From contig CM042150.1 of the NCBI GenBank assembly GCA_023376005.1, forward strand, positions 70,228,461-70,292,460: a stretch of 64,000 nucleotides of DNA. The letters are read 5' to 3'. This document shows positions 20,680 to 31,659 of this stretch, one piece after another. Position numbers and translations under genes: made by a program. The first letter of the stretch is position 1; each line of letters starts with the position of its first letter. This DNA is from Doryteuthis pealeii. Taxonomy: Eukaryota > Mollusca > Cephalopoda > Myopsida > Loliginidae. The notes under the pieces are model-generated. The model was not told the DNA's origin, did no database searches, and worked only from the letters and a program-made list of their open reading frames with translations.

Positions 20680-20779
20680 CAACTTATTTTTTGTTTACAT
20701 CTTTTACGCTGGAAAGGATAAATTTGTTTAAAAACTGTATTTTTATTATTCAGTTAAGTGTATTATCTATTTAATAAAT

Positions 20780-20890
20780 AAAACACTGAATAACAATTTT
20801 AAAAAAAAACACCCTTCCTTTTATTTTAATACATTTTATTACGATAAAAAGGAAGAGTGTTTTTATTATCAGTCAGTGTTTTATTTATCA
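20780..20890. repeat. fold-back
   Basis: AATAAAACACTGA near the left and TCAGTGTTTTATT near the right face each other. Inner arms are AACACCCTTCCTTTTAT against ATAAAAAGGAAGAGTGTT. The spacer is TTTAATACATTTTATTACG. There is no coding. Confidence 0.7.
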
Positions 20891-22289
20891 AAATAAAAGA
20901 AAAAGTTTTTTATCATCTTCACTCTACAGATTTATCTATTAAAATAAAAGGAAGAATTTTTTAAAAATATTTTGGCATTGTTGTTTTTTATTACTTTAAT
21001 TTATTTATTAATTTTACTTGGATACTACTCCTCTAACATTGAATTTTAACTCCCACTCCCCTCAGGCTATATTTTTCAAAAGTTAATTTTTACACCGCCC
21101 GAAGGACGGTTTTGTTTTACTAGTACTTATAAAAATAATAACATCCTAAAAAATCCTATGGTATGTTGTTAATTAAGATGTGTGGGGAAAGAAAAATTTA
21201 GATTCAGAGCTTCTTCTTGCCTGAAAAAGAATAGTATTTCGAAAAAGGCCGGGGTATGACTTTTGGAGACATTGCACGTCAATAATGGACATGGAATGAG
21301 AATTATTTACCTTGACAGCCGGCTCCACCCCCTAGGGATTAGTGTTGATGGAACGAGATAGTCGAGAAGTCAGAGTACCCACGTGATATGTAAATTGATA
21401 TATCAGAAAAGGAATAAAAGATTTAGATGTGGCGTGGAGTGACGGAGGAGAGAGACAAAACTTTTTTTAGCCTCTTCAGCCTCTTTTCCTTTTTTTATAT
21501 AGAACGCAGATGTCCGGTGCCAGTCATTTAATAAACCCTAGCAGATAGAAGGTCGTGACTTTTCTAAAGGGCACCTGCTGGAAATAAAGATTAATCAAAG
21601 TCTGAGGACGCATCTGAAACACGAAGAATAAATGTTATCCCGAATAACATACACACTGACAGCAGTTGATTAGTAAAAATTATCCAAATAAATATTTTGA
21701 TATTTTTGTATAGCATTTCTTTTCATTTTAATTTCAGTTGCTTCAGTTGTTTTTCATTAGTAAATAGTCCTGTTTATAAATAAATTAAAAACCTCTTGCT
21801 CCTTACTTACATCGGGAAGCCAAGTCGGTAGACAGGGAATTGAGGAGTGTAATTTTTTACTATTGTCTACTGGACATATGTTAGTTGAATATGTAATGAA
21901 GTCTAATGTATTGTGTTTCTCAACTGGGATTAATATTTTTAATAAAAATTAAACCAAAAGGAAAACATAACTTAATACGTTAATTCATTCATATTTTTTT
22001 AAATAAAATTAAAGGACAGCATTGATTGGTTGATCTTGCGTCTGTTCTCTGCCACTGCTTAATTCCAAATTAATCTTTCATTCTCTCCTCTCACTACCTC
22101 TCTTCTACACTTCGTCACGTGACATCTCCCAGTAAGAAATCGACAGGTGAAGTTGTGCTGACTCATCCAAAAAGTTTCCACTATTAACTACACGTAATTT
22201 CTTGGATTCCTGGGTTTTCCTACCTTATTATGTTACAAAAGTTTTGCTGATTGAAATTAGTCATCACTGCGTTGATCTTTCAAAAAGCA

Positions 22290-22600
22290 ACACAGGAATT
22301 ATGCTTTTTTGTCATTCTTTTGTAGTCTTAGCGCGAATCTTGCAGAAATCAGTCTTATGTTAACAACCTCCTCTGCTAATCTGCTAAGTAGTCGTGTACG
22401 ATAATCTAGGATCCCATCGACATCATGAATTGTCTACCTACGATCCGTTCACAGTTCGAAACAAAAATTTTCCTCGGAAGACTTTCGTCCGCACTTAAAT
22501 CATACGCACCACAATAAAAGTGCTCTATGCTCATAGCATTTTCACCAAACGCCTCCTTAAATATTCAGTAAGTTCCAGTAATATTTTCTCTCCTTTATTT
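22290..22600 (-). pseudogene. possible mariner transposase fragment
   Basis: The minus strand has scattered words expected near the helix-turn-helix end of mariner transposases: FKEAFGEN, then RR-TIHDV, then NIRLISARF and RLQKNDKKA. They lie in different frames and stops interrupt them. The match is from memory of the family and is weak. The rest of the 22.6-23.0 kb stretch is unassigned. Confidence 0.3.
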
Positions 22601-23049
22601 TTTTTTAGGTTAAATCAGAATTTGATGCAAATCCTTTACACCTAAAGATACGACACTTCAGATCGAGTGAAAAACCATCTGACAAAAGCTCATAAACAGT
22701 AGAGGCAAAATGCCACACTACAATCAGTTGACAAAATTTGAAATATCACCGCACACTCTAAGTTACGGTTTTCTGCCTGTATGATACTTATGGGAAAGTG
22801 GTTACGCAAGTGCTCACACGCCAACCAACATTGGCATAACCATTCTTGCATGGAAGCGATGAGCATATTGCTAGGATGTCTGACAGTTGGACAGAGAGCA
22901 TGGTGTCAACGGGCATGTGTGAAGCAAGAAAAAGTCGGCCGTAATGCAATACAAAATAATTAAATTCGTTGAAAATAAAATATCTGTTATGTTAAATACT
23001 GGGAATTGTTGTAGATATTGAAAGTTTTAGCAAATGATTCTACGGTTTC

Positions 23050-24460
23050 TCTTGAGCTATAAGGTTTTCATCTTCAATAGATAACAAAAATTAAACTAAG
23101 TTTATTACATGAAATATCAAAGAAAGAAAGTAGACAGGATTCGTTCAAAGCAGCACGCATCATCCTTGTATAGTTCGCATCTAGCTTATTTTCCAAGCGT
23201 TCCATGAAAGAGTCATTCAGTAGTACTGATACGGCTCTAGTTTGGAAGAATTCCCGTTTCATTTCATCTGAAAGATCAGATTTCCATATTGTCCATAACC
23301 TGTCAATAGCAATCCATGCCTTTCCAATACATATATTGACATCACTTTCAGTAGATGAAATATTGCTACCTAGATATGAGAAATGGTCAACTAATTTCAG
23401 GGGTTTGCCATTTGGTGTGGATTTAGCTCCATCATGAACTCTATTGTATCTGAGTTCGCGTAGCAGCCGATGCCTCTTGCTGCCTTCTCTAGGATATCCA
23501 GTAGTGATTTGGCTCGGGTAGTTGTATATGCGATAAGCGCTAGATCTTCTGCGAGTTCTGCATCCGTGATAGTTTCTGTATTCTGTGTCTGCAATTTGTT
23601 TATTTTAATATGAAATATTTTCTTTCATTCGATCTCTTGTCGTTCATAACACTTAATCTAGGTGTATTATGAATAGAAAGTGTGCTCGTGTATCTTCTTG
23701 CAAGACTCCAGCGATAATGTAAAAGAAATCAGTGACACCATCAGGTAAACGAACCATTGCTTTCATATCTTTGTAGAGTGTCATTATAGCGGTGACAGTT
23801 TCTTTGAGGAGACCATATGCGAGAAGTATTTACTCCATGTTTCCCCTGTGTATGGAGTCAAAGGCCTTGGAGAAATTTACAAACAAAAGTGTTCCTTCGA
23901 AAAGTTTTGCATGTACTCCTTCAAAAATTGTTCTAATTTTTCCTAAGAATTTTCTCGACTTCAGGTCGGATACGATTTAAAAGAAGGGCATTAGAAATCT
24001 TAGCATCTATGACAGTAAAATTTATTCCTCTGTAGTTCTTAATGATTCGGAGGCTGCTTTTCTTCGTGGAGGGGATTATTCAGCCTTTCATCCATTCCTT
24101 TATTGTGTTTTGTTTATACACAGAATTGCATAATCGAAGAAGCGTGTCGTCGAATTTCTTTGTCTTTCATACTTCTGGGGGTATTTTATCCGGGCCCGCA
24201 ACTTTATTGCTTTTGATTGTTTTTAGAATTGCGTTGAGTTCATCCTCCGCAAAGTGTCCAAATTTGATGTGTAGTAGGACATTAATAATTTCTTGGATAA
24301 GTTTATCTGTGATATCAGGAGGGTTTTCAAACAGATTCTTGAAGTGTTCTTTCCTCTTCTAAAGCCTTTCTTCTTGACCAGATGCTTTTAGTCTTGATTT
24401 CGAGGTTATTTTCCTATCGCAAAGTTGACTGTCATTCTAATTGGGATAGTTTATCTTCAA
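23050..24460 (-). pseudogene. RTE-like LINE reverse transcriptase, decayed
   Basis: Minus-strand blocks in order are NKVAGPDKIPPEV (about 24,165-24,205), KNYRGINF (about 24,025-24,048), LLFVNFSKAFDSIHRG (about 23,840-23,890), ITDAELAEDLALIAYT (about 23,520-23,570), KREFFQ (about 23,240-23,262) and ENKLDANYTRMMRAALN (about 23,140-23,190). These are RT motifs 1 to 7 and the C-terminal domain of a widespread metazoan endonuclease-reverse transcriptase LINE. The FADD-type catalytic pair reads LAED, so one catalytic Asp is Glu. Several frameshifts and stops occur. The 5' endonuclease part is absent. Confidence 0.8.
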
Positions 24461-25686
24461 CAGAATTTCTGACCAGGCTTTGGATGTATACTAGTTGTTT
24501 TTTCAATGTGTGTTAGTTAATTCTTTCTAAGCTTTCTTAAGTTTTTGCACATTGGTATTTTTTTAGGTTTATTTTACTAAGTATGATTTTTTTATGTTAT
24601 CGTTTCCCTAACTGATTTTGATGGGTGTGTGGGGGAGAGGGAGAGAGTAGGGGAGTCACTACGTTTGTAATGGTGCTGCGATTTTAGTTGTTGCTACCTC
24701 AACAACCACCTACATTTGAACTGAAAATTGCCTTTCTTAGAAACTGGTCGCCAACCAAGGCTAAAATTCATTGTTATTTTATCTATATTATTTATGAAGG
24801 GGAAAAATGATGGAAACTAATGTAAGATAAACGCAAACTGTTTCAGCCAAAATTTGAATCGACGATTTCACTTTCTGTTTCATTAATCGTTAAAACATTG
24901 TTCCACCCAATATTGCCATTAATAATTTTAACTAATAATTATTTCATCTCGTGTACAGTTTTGGACTAATACCCTTCGCAAAAGTATGAACCCCCTATCC
25001 TCCAGACTATGGGTTAGATAGAACCACTACTGTTCTTCTATAGGGGTTAATTTAGCATTAAATAACCTACAAAGATTTATATGCCATTAAACAAAGAATC
25101 AAAACAAAATTTCTCATTTTATTTAGTTGATGTTTATAGTTTTTAAATTCACTTCAATAAGCAATATGAATCGGGGAAATAATTATTGCTTTCGACGAGC
25201 TTTGAACTCGCATCCCTTATCTTTTTGAGGCTATCTTACATGAACAACACTTTAGGCAACAAAGTTTAATCATTTAGTCATATAGCTATATTCTCCGCTA
25301 TCCGATTTATTCTACATTATATTGTTTGTTTACATCAAGTAATAGTACACACAATACTCTTAAATGGTTCCAATTTCTGAGCGTTTCTATAAAAAGTAAT
25401 AAAAACAAGACGAAAGAAAATATAATCGAACTCAATAAAATATAATCTAACTTAATAAACTAAAACTAGGATTTAAGATGAACAAAGAAAGTTTCTTTTT
25501 GCATTGGCCTTTATATGTTTTTCTTGGATATTTATAGTAAAAGCAAAATGATTTCCAGTAGTGAGCTGGAAAAATCAAGAACGAACCTTGCCGTCTGCGT
25601 AGATATAGTTGTAAATGCCTCCCCCCTAAGTAAAATACAGGTTAATTATGAAATGTAAATAATAAAGATTCCTTATGTGCGAAGTT
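24461..25686. other. unassigned AT-rich DNA
   Basis: No gene is seen. At about 25,195-25,255 the minus strand has GAGTTCAAAGCTC in a tRNA-B-box-like setting, too diverged to call a SINE. A TATAATCGAACTCAATAAAA / TATAATCTAACTTAATAAA direct repeat lies at about 25,421-25,460. Confidence 0.4.
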
Positions 25687-25689
25687 TGA

Positions 25690-25720
<31 letters not shown>

Positions 25721-25830
25721 ACCTTCATGCATGCTGATAGCAAGGATTCCCCTGTCTCTTTCTCTCGCAATCTGTTCCTACAGGTCATCGTTCTTGTTAA
25801 GTCCTCGTGACGGCAAGTGTTCATACAGAA
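25687..25830 (-). mobile_element. RTE-like LINE 3' end with (GAT)n tail
   Basis: The minus-strand frame CRHEDLTRTMTCRNRLREKE matches the extreme C-terminus of the same LINE (pattern GC-EDL-AM-R-W-ER). It is followed by a (GAT)n run, read here as (ATC)n at 25,689-25,721. RTE-type LINEs end in short microsatellite tails, so this array is the LINE tail and not an independent microsatellite. Confidence 0.65.
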
Positions 25831-25899
25831 CTGTTTATGTTCATCCTTCTGTACCTTTCAATTTCAATGCCTCGTCCATGTGCCATGAATAGTAGTCCA

Positions 25900-26590
25900 A
25901 CTCAAATTAATTAAGGAACATAGACCACAGCAGGCCTGCCTTTATTTCAGTTGTCTAGCGTCTGGCTTAAATGTATGGGTTATAAAGAACGTATCTTTTA
26001 TAAGGTGGCGGTTTTTCTTATATTGCGGGATTACCTTCTTTGCCTATCAAAAATATATGCTAATGACCGCGAGATGGCCTTGTCAAAGCAGTATATAAGA
26101 AGTGCATGCGAAAGATTCAGGTTCCCCTATTCGCAGTATGCCTTGACACGAGACCAGTTTCTATCCACTAGGACAGGAATCTTTCCGTGCCCAACAGCTT
26201 CATGTCGCATTGAACTCTACACCATAGAACAATACTTTTAAAAAATATGTATTTCTTTGTATTTCCCCAAAACTTCCATGTCTTCTACACTTACGTAAAC
26301 GAAGAAAGTTTCTTAATACACATCTTTATCCATTCTTCCTGTAGCCCAATTCATTTTGTATTTGTTCCGGTAAATTTGCACAAGCAACAAAATATCTTGT
26401 TATTAATATGACGTTATTATTCTTGTAATTATTCTGTACAAGGAAACAATATCAAACTAACAACAAATCCTCTACAATATAAAAAAAAACTTTAAATTAA
26501 AATTTTGTAAATGTTTGTAATATTCTCTCACTTCATTATCATAATCTTACCTAAATTTATTTTTAAAATATCTACTTATATATAAAACAT
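25900..26590. other. unassigned sequence
   Basis: A minus-strand run (about 26,050-26,180) reads plausibly as VLVDRNWSRVKAYCE and NLSHALLIYCFDKAISRSLA. It looks protein-like, but I do not recognise a family. The plus-strand 96-codon frame over it (25,951-26,241) is probably its shadow. Confidence 0.3.
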
Positions 26591-26599
26591 ATGGTTATA

Positions 26600-26835
26600 T
26601 ACATACCTCCTATCTCATGAACCATCTAAGTAAGACGAACAAGACATGCTAAACACTGCTTGAGAAGTAAGGACGAAATCATGAGTGACGTTCACCAATG
26701 TAGGCCGATCATCAAAATCTTACGTTGATCAGCTCTGTGCAGATACTCGATGCCGTGCAGAGGATTTACCAAGAGCAATGAGCGTTAGGAACGAGTGACA
26801 AGAAAGAGCCAAGGAGATCCAGGTGTTAGCATGAC

Positions 26836-26840
<5 letters not shown>
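26600..26840 (+). mobile_element. RTE-like LINE 3' end, plus strand
   Basis: The plus strand carries the C-terminal words of the LINE: an RHAKHC-like block, SKDEIMSDV, LCADTRCR, EDLPRAMSVR, then ERAKEIQV and a stop. A (TA)n array follows directly. Frameshifts separate the words. It is the same family as at 23-24.4, 51.0, 54.7 and 61.3 kb. Confidence 0.65.
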
Positions 26841-26871
<31 letters not shown>

Positions 26872-26898
26872 ATATATGTATATATATATATATATATA
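26841..26898. repeat. (TA)n microsatellite
   Basis: TA units with a central TATTATTATATATG interruption. It lies between a LINE 3' end on its left and the hammerhead-like motif at 26,904 on its right. Confidence 0.95.
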
Positions 26899-26903
26899 AG
26901 GTA

Positions 26904-26949
26904 ATCTGGTTACTGACAGTTTTTCGCCTTAGCGATCTTCAGACCAAAT
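26904..26949 (-). ncRNA. hammerhead-like motif, copy 6, degenerate core
   Basis: Minus strand: a good seven-pair stem I (ATTTGGT with ACCAGAT), CTGAAGA, a TCGC/GCGA stem, A-rich junction, helix III ACTG-T-CAGT, then A17. The GAA that should follow stem II is either inside the stem or separated by an extra A, so the core is shifted and cleavage is doubtful. Confidence 0.45.
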
Positions 26950-27018
26950 GGGAAATTAGTCTAGCGGTTTGTTGATATATGATGTGGTTTGGTCCTTTAA
27001 TGAACGGGAAGGAGAGGG

Positions 27019-27024
<6 letters not shown>

Positions 27025-27081
<57 letters not shown>
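27025..27081. repeat. (TA)n microsatellite
   Basis: About 28 TA units. A further (CT)n-(TA)n compound array lies at 27,306-27,360. Confidence 0.95.
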
Positions 27082-27085
<4 letters not shown>

Positions 27086-27303
27086 TATCTGACCTTCTTA
27101 ATGAATATTGAGAAATTCTTTGATTCTTTTTTTAAACAACTCAGTTATTTACAAATATCCATTATTTTTCACAGGTAATAATTCGATCACATTACCTCTC
27201 ATTTTATTTTCTTACATTGTATTCTTCTATTCGTCAGTATTCTCTCTTCTTTGTGCCACTGCATGTCCTTTCTCTCATTTTTAAAAATCTTCTTCCTTTC
27301 ATA

Positions 27304-27346
<43 letters not shown>

Positions 27347-27519
27347 ATATATATATATATGGTGATTGCCACTTCTTCACAGAATAAGGCCATTTCTACA
27401 AGTAGTTTGGTTGTGAGCAAGCAGACGGCCCAAGGATCCAGATTTGTTTTTACGTACCCACATGTGAATCCCTTCCGTCTTTCTCACGTGTGTGACGATA
27501 CATGACTGAGAAGCCCAGC

Positions 27520-28290
27520 CCACGATGGGCAAGCACTGTCACACAGGTCGGTCTTAAATGTAGGAATTGTGTCCTATATAAAGACCTATTCAGGATGGGG
27601 TGCTCATCCGCCTTACAAACCCCTTACAGCTACCATCGGCCTGCCATTTCAAAAAAAGGTGTTGCCAGCCTCCACTTCTGTTACTTGGTCCTCATCGCTA
27701 TGCCTGTCTTCCGCAAGAGCCTCGATGTCTACCCTGTATCAAGAAAGTTTGTCACGATTCCAGTTCATCATTTGGGGTTGGGGTTTTCCAATCGCTCAGG
27801 ATCGAGGATTGTCCGGACATTCCAGGTGGCTATTGTTAGCCTGTTTTATATTGCGCTATTTTCTTGTTTTGGCCCTGCTGATGGGAACATTTTCCTGGCC
27901 AGCTTGATAGGCGAACAAGCATTTGTTTTGGCCTACTTTTCAGGACCGTTCCTAGATGTCTGGGTAAGCAGTGCTACCAAAGGGGCTGCACAGTCACTCA
28001 CGACATCACCGAGGTACGTTGCTGTTTAATCGACAATGCAGTGCTGTAAAATGGGCCTCAAGCATCGCCACGTGTATATTCACAGTTGTGTGATTCCAGG
28101 CCGTCAAACCTGCACACATAACCATTCCTCATCACTGAGGCACTTGTAGAAATATCTGCACATGTTGACATGCTGAGCGCTTGTGCGACACGTACAGCAT
28201 GCTCTCCTTCCTCAAAGTCTAGTTTCAGTGACAAGCCGAGGCAAGATGACTGAAAGGACTTTGGGGAACGCAGGTGAATGATCTAATGAG
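27520..28290 (-). pseudogene. LINE endonuclease (APE-type) N-terminal part
   Basis: The minus strand holds RLTIATWNVRTILDPERL at about 27,785-27,840. TWNVRT with the following Asp is the start of an exonuclease/endonuclease/phosphatase-fold APE domain in LINEs. Further words YRVDIEAL, TEVEAG and TFF continue towards 27,640. The nuclease nicks the target for reverse transcription. Frames are broken. Three long overlapping open frames on the plus strand (27,502-28,029) are antisense shadows of this old coding sequence. It may be the 5' half of the RTE-like family, since the EN and RT parts match the same class. Confidence 0.65.
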
Positions 28291-28750
28291 ATCTACGGGT
28301 CCACCACTCCGGAAAAAAATCAACTAAGTTTTAAGTCCACAGGTTCTGTTTTCTATTAAGTAGGTGACATTTTATACGTTCCTATAATATGAAATTGATT
28401 ATGGGAGAAATGTTAACGCATTTAGCAATAGTGTTAATACAATATTTACTATTTGACATAATAAATAAGTTACTTATCTTGAGAGCCGAATACAGATAAA
28501 TGGTCTGAGTCTCCATTTTTATACTGACTGAAAAATTACTTTTCTATTTCAACGGAAGTTGGCCAGGCCGGATGGGGGGGGGGGCATACTTTGGATAAGT
28601 CAAGTTAAACCACAAGACGAAATAGATATAAAATGAATTAGCTTTTCTTTTCTTTTTTTTTTACATGTTCCTGTAATATATATATTTACTAAGCTTAGCA
28701 TAGTTTGGATCAAGGCACAAATATAAAGCAGATTTAAATATTATTCTATC
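28291..28750. other. unassigned sequence
   Basis: No gene is seen. It has a run of nine or more G at 28,575 and AT-rich flanks. Confidence 0.35.
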
Positions 28751-28752
28751 AT

Positions 28753-28830
28753 TGTCTCTGTCGTAGAGCAATGTTTTAGTGAGATAGTCTCACTAACTCA
28801 CTAAAAGATTTGCTCTACGACAGAGACAAC
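28753..28830. repeat. fold-back with 32-bp arms
   Basis: TTGTCTCTGTCGTAGAGCAA at 28,753 faces its exact complement ending at 28,830. TTTTAGTGAG faces CTCACTAAAA across 14 bases. A two-base against three-base mismatch separates the two paired blocks. It could be a small fold-back transposon. Confidence 0.85.
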
Positions 28831-29579
28831 CATTGCGTGTGTTTCATATATGTTTATTTTGATCGCGTCAGCATTTACGAGTCAGTGGCTTCCGTTGTAT
28901 GATTTTTGCCCCAGGGTTTCGAATTGTCGTCCATCCGCTGTGCAGCTACTGAGAAGCTGCACTCTCCCACTGCGCATTCCCTCTCCACCCCACCCCCGCC
29001 CCACACACACACACATGCCCGTCCCTAGCACCTCGTCTAACAGTTGGGATCAGGTCACATTCACAAATAAGTGCAAGCAAAACACGGGACAAATTTCAAA
29101 ACTAGGCTACCCGCCTTTCTTCCTGAAATTCAAGACGGGTGTTGACAAATGGCTTGAACTTTTTGATGTGCGTGTGTCATGACTCTTTTGGTTAAAGAGT
29201 GCTTTCTTCAACTCTAGAACAACCGACAAGTTTGGATAAATATCTTCATCCTTCTTATCATCACTAACAGCATCAACATCACAATCAGCATCACCATATT
29301 ATTATTACTATCATTGTTATTATTATTAACAAGCAGTTTAGAAGAGGGCTCACGAGAATATCAGAGGATAATATAACTAAGTAAGCTGCCTTGTGGTTAA
29401 TATAAATACGTATTTTCAACTAACTCTAGAAATTGGTATTCAATCCCAAGTAAAGGCAATCTCTCTCCACTTGGAAGGTTAGAACAGCAACATTTTTCTC
29501 TCTCCTCTTCGCTTCATTAAGCTGTGCAGTAAAATGCTAACTCTACTGAAAGGAAATAATGTAATGTTTTAATATTACA
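28831..29579. other. unassigned sequence
   Basis: The 110-codon open frame at 28,850-29,182 is Pro/Ser-rich, crosses a CA microsatellite and matches no family that I know. Imperfect ATC/ATT repeats lie at 29,255-29,330. Confidence 0.3.
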
Positions 29580-29820
29580 CTAGCATGACCTGTGGATATA
29601 CCACAGTATGATAATCTAATTATTACAATATTTGATGTGTTTCAATATGTTAAAATTATAATAATCTTGATTAAACTATTTCTCTCTCTCTCCCTCACAC
29701 ACACGCGCACATAAACACATTATACCACAGTATGATAATTTAATTATTACAACGTCTGATATGTTTACTTAAGAGCTATTGCAATTACTTCAATATGTAA
29801 AAGTATGATAATCTTGATTT

Positions 29821-29887
<67 letters not shown>

Positions 29888-30215
29888 TCTCTCTTTTCAT
29901 TATGTTCGATTGAAACAGATTAGCGTCATTGCTTCGGCCCTTATCCCCCCGCTCTATTTTCCCTTCTCTCTTTCTTACTTTATTATTATATTTTTTCTGT
30001 GTAGCATGTCCTTTTTATTCCCTTTTTTTCTTTATAACAAAAAAAGGAATGGTCCATTATTTAGTTGGGTTATTGACACTTATAAGAAATAAGAAATCAG
30101 CGAATAAGTAACACCAGATAATCAGGAATTACATTATTTCATTTAATCTTGGACGATTTAGATTATCTCATTTTTAACCAGAGGGTGTTGCAAGATGATA
30201 ACGGTCGTACGAACA
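29580..30215 (-). mobile_element. Helitron-like element, family 2, with duplicated 3' part
   Basis: Reverse complement: CTAG terminus (29,580-29,583), CTGTGGTATATCCACAGG hairpin, then the family order back to GACCGTTATCATCTTGCAACACCC-like sequence near 30,190. A second terminal segment (ATTATACCACAGTATGATAA) occurs at about 29,719, so two 3' ends lie in tandem. A (CT)n array at 29,826-29,884 replaces the usual GA run. Confidence 0.6.
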
Positions 30216-31071
30216 CGAGTATTAATACATGGATCTGCATAAGTTAATGTTTAATTACAACTGAATTACAATTCATCAGTATCAGGCATCCAATGACACA
30301 TAAAATCGTTATGATTTGCTGGATTATGTTAATAACCATTACTGAAATTATATTCATATACAATTTCCTTGTATATGTATTTGCTAAGAGGGTCTGTAGC
30401 GGCATTTCTCAGCCTTTTTACCCTTGCGTAACCCTTAAAATAAATTACAAGTCCCAAGGAACCCCTGCACAAAAACAAAATTATATACCATATCTTTCTC
30501 ATGTTATATCCATCGTAGTTCACGTAATAAATATCATAATACATTTTTTGGAATAACTGGTTTAAGGAAGAATTAATACTTCTTTGTCAAATTTTTCGGT
30601 AATGCTAAATAAAATTCGGACTGTTTGTTTATAATACTTTATCAGAGAGTTTTTATTTCACACTGGCGTCTTACAGACATCACTAAATATATTCCCAATT
30701 TCTTTGTGGTTTGTATAATATACTACACACGTTTTTACAAAATTTACTGACGATTACAGTTGTATTTTTATTTCAGTTTTAGTCACGTGGTCAGTTAATT
30801 CAAGTCTTACATCACTGAGTAAATGCTGCATTTCTGATCTCATGAAAATTCACAGAAAAATTATGCATACAAGAAAAAAATATCTGGTGAGTGTGTAATT
30901 TCATTTGACATTCCAACAATGTGATGGAAAACATGCAAAGTTAAACATTTTGGTAGTATTATAAACTTGTCTTATGTTGCTTTGAGTTAATAGTAATGAT
31001 GCTTCGGTTCCGAAACCATGACTGATTCCATTGCCATTCATTTTTATTTATTTTTGCGACAGAATTTCTAG

Positions 31072-31074
<3 letters not shown>
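30216..31074. other. AT-rich DNA, no recognised gene
   Basis: The short hydrophobic open frame at 30,293-30,556 is not supported. No repeat that I can name is present. Confidence 0.4.

Positions 31075-31139
<65 letters not shown>
31075..31139. repeat. (TA)n microsatellite
   Basis: About 32 TA units. Confidence 0.97.
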
Positions 31140-31141
<2 letters not shown>

Positions 31142-31240
31142 AACATATGTATGAACTCGCCACATCTAATACATTTCTTTGTCCGAATTTTTGTGATTTG
31201 TCAAACACTTAGAAGACTGTTTTAAACTTTCTAAAAACAA

Positions 31241-31278
31241 ATTTTCTCCTGGTGATTAAGTCATCACCAGGAGAAAAT
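31241..31278. repeat. perfect 16-bp inverted repeat
   Basis: ATTTTCTCCTGGTGAT and its exact complement flank TAAGTC. Confidence 0.9.
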
Positions 31279-31340
31279 AGTAGAGAAAAAAGAAATAATA
31301 AAAAAGAAATATTCCTGTTTATCTTATCTCTTTTTTCACC

Positions 31341-31422
<82 letters not shown>
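31341..31422. repeat. (CA)n-(TA)n compound microsatellite
   Basis: About 19 CA units followed by 22 TA units. This is the same order as at 353-452 and 35,497-35,567. Confidence 0.97.
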
Positions 31423-31425
<3 letters not shown>

Positions 31426-31659
31426 AGTAAGTTTTTGGTATGTACGTGTCGATCTATAACAAAGAACAGAGAAGTCACTCAGATCTGAAATCTTGCATAT
31501 AGATTAATATCCTTCTAACTAAGAAACACATCAAATTTGGTTATTTTTTTTTTTTACTAATTAAGGGATATAATCAATTAATTAAACCGAAATCACCCAA
31601 TTGCGGAAGTGTCCATATACCAGAACCTGCTGATAATAAAATATTGTCCGCTGACTGAC

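Larger units (their letters stand above)
19644..22280. other. AT-rich DNA, no recognised gene
   Basis: About 2.6 kb of AT-rich sequence. Visible inside are a 39-bp tandem duplication (20,602-20,679), a fold-back (about 20,780-20,890) and GGTTTTGTTTTACTAGTACT after a CCGAAGGACGG hairpin at about 21,097-21,110. Open frames here are short and lysine/phenylalanine-rich, so none is called. Confidence 0.45.

Noticed and set aside
22781..22963. 60-codon frame with Cys and His residues
   Set aside because: It has no zinc-finger spacing, no homology that I recognise, and sits beside a possible mariner remnant.
27502..28029. 175-codon and 112-codon plus-strand frames that look like a membrane protein
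   Set aside because: They overlap one another in three frames and lie antisense to a recognisable LINE endonuclease block, so they are shadows.
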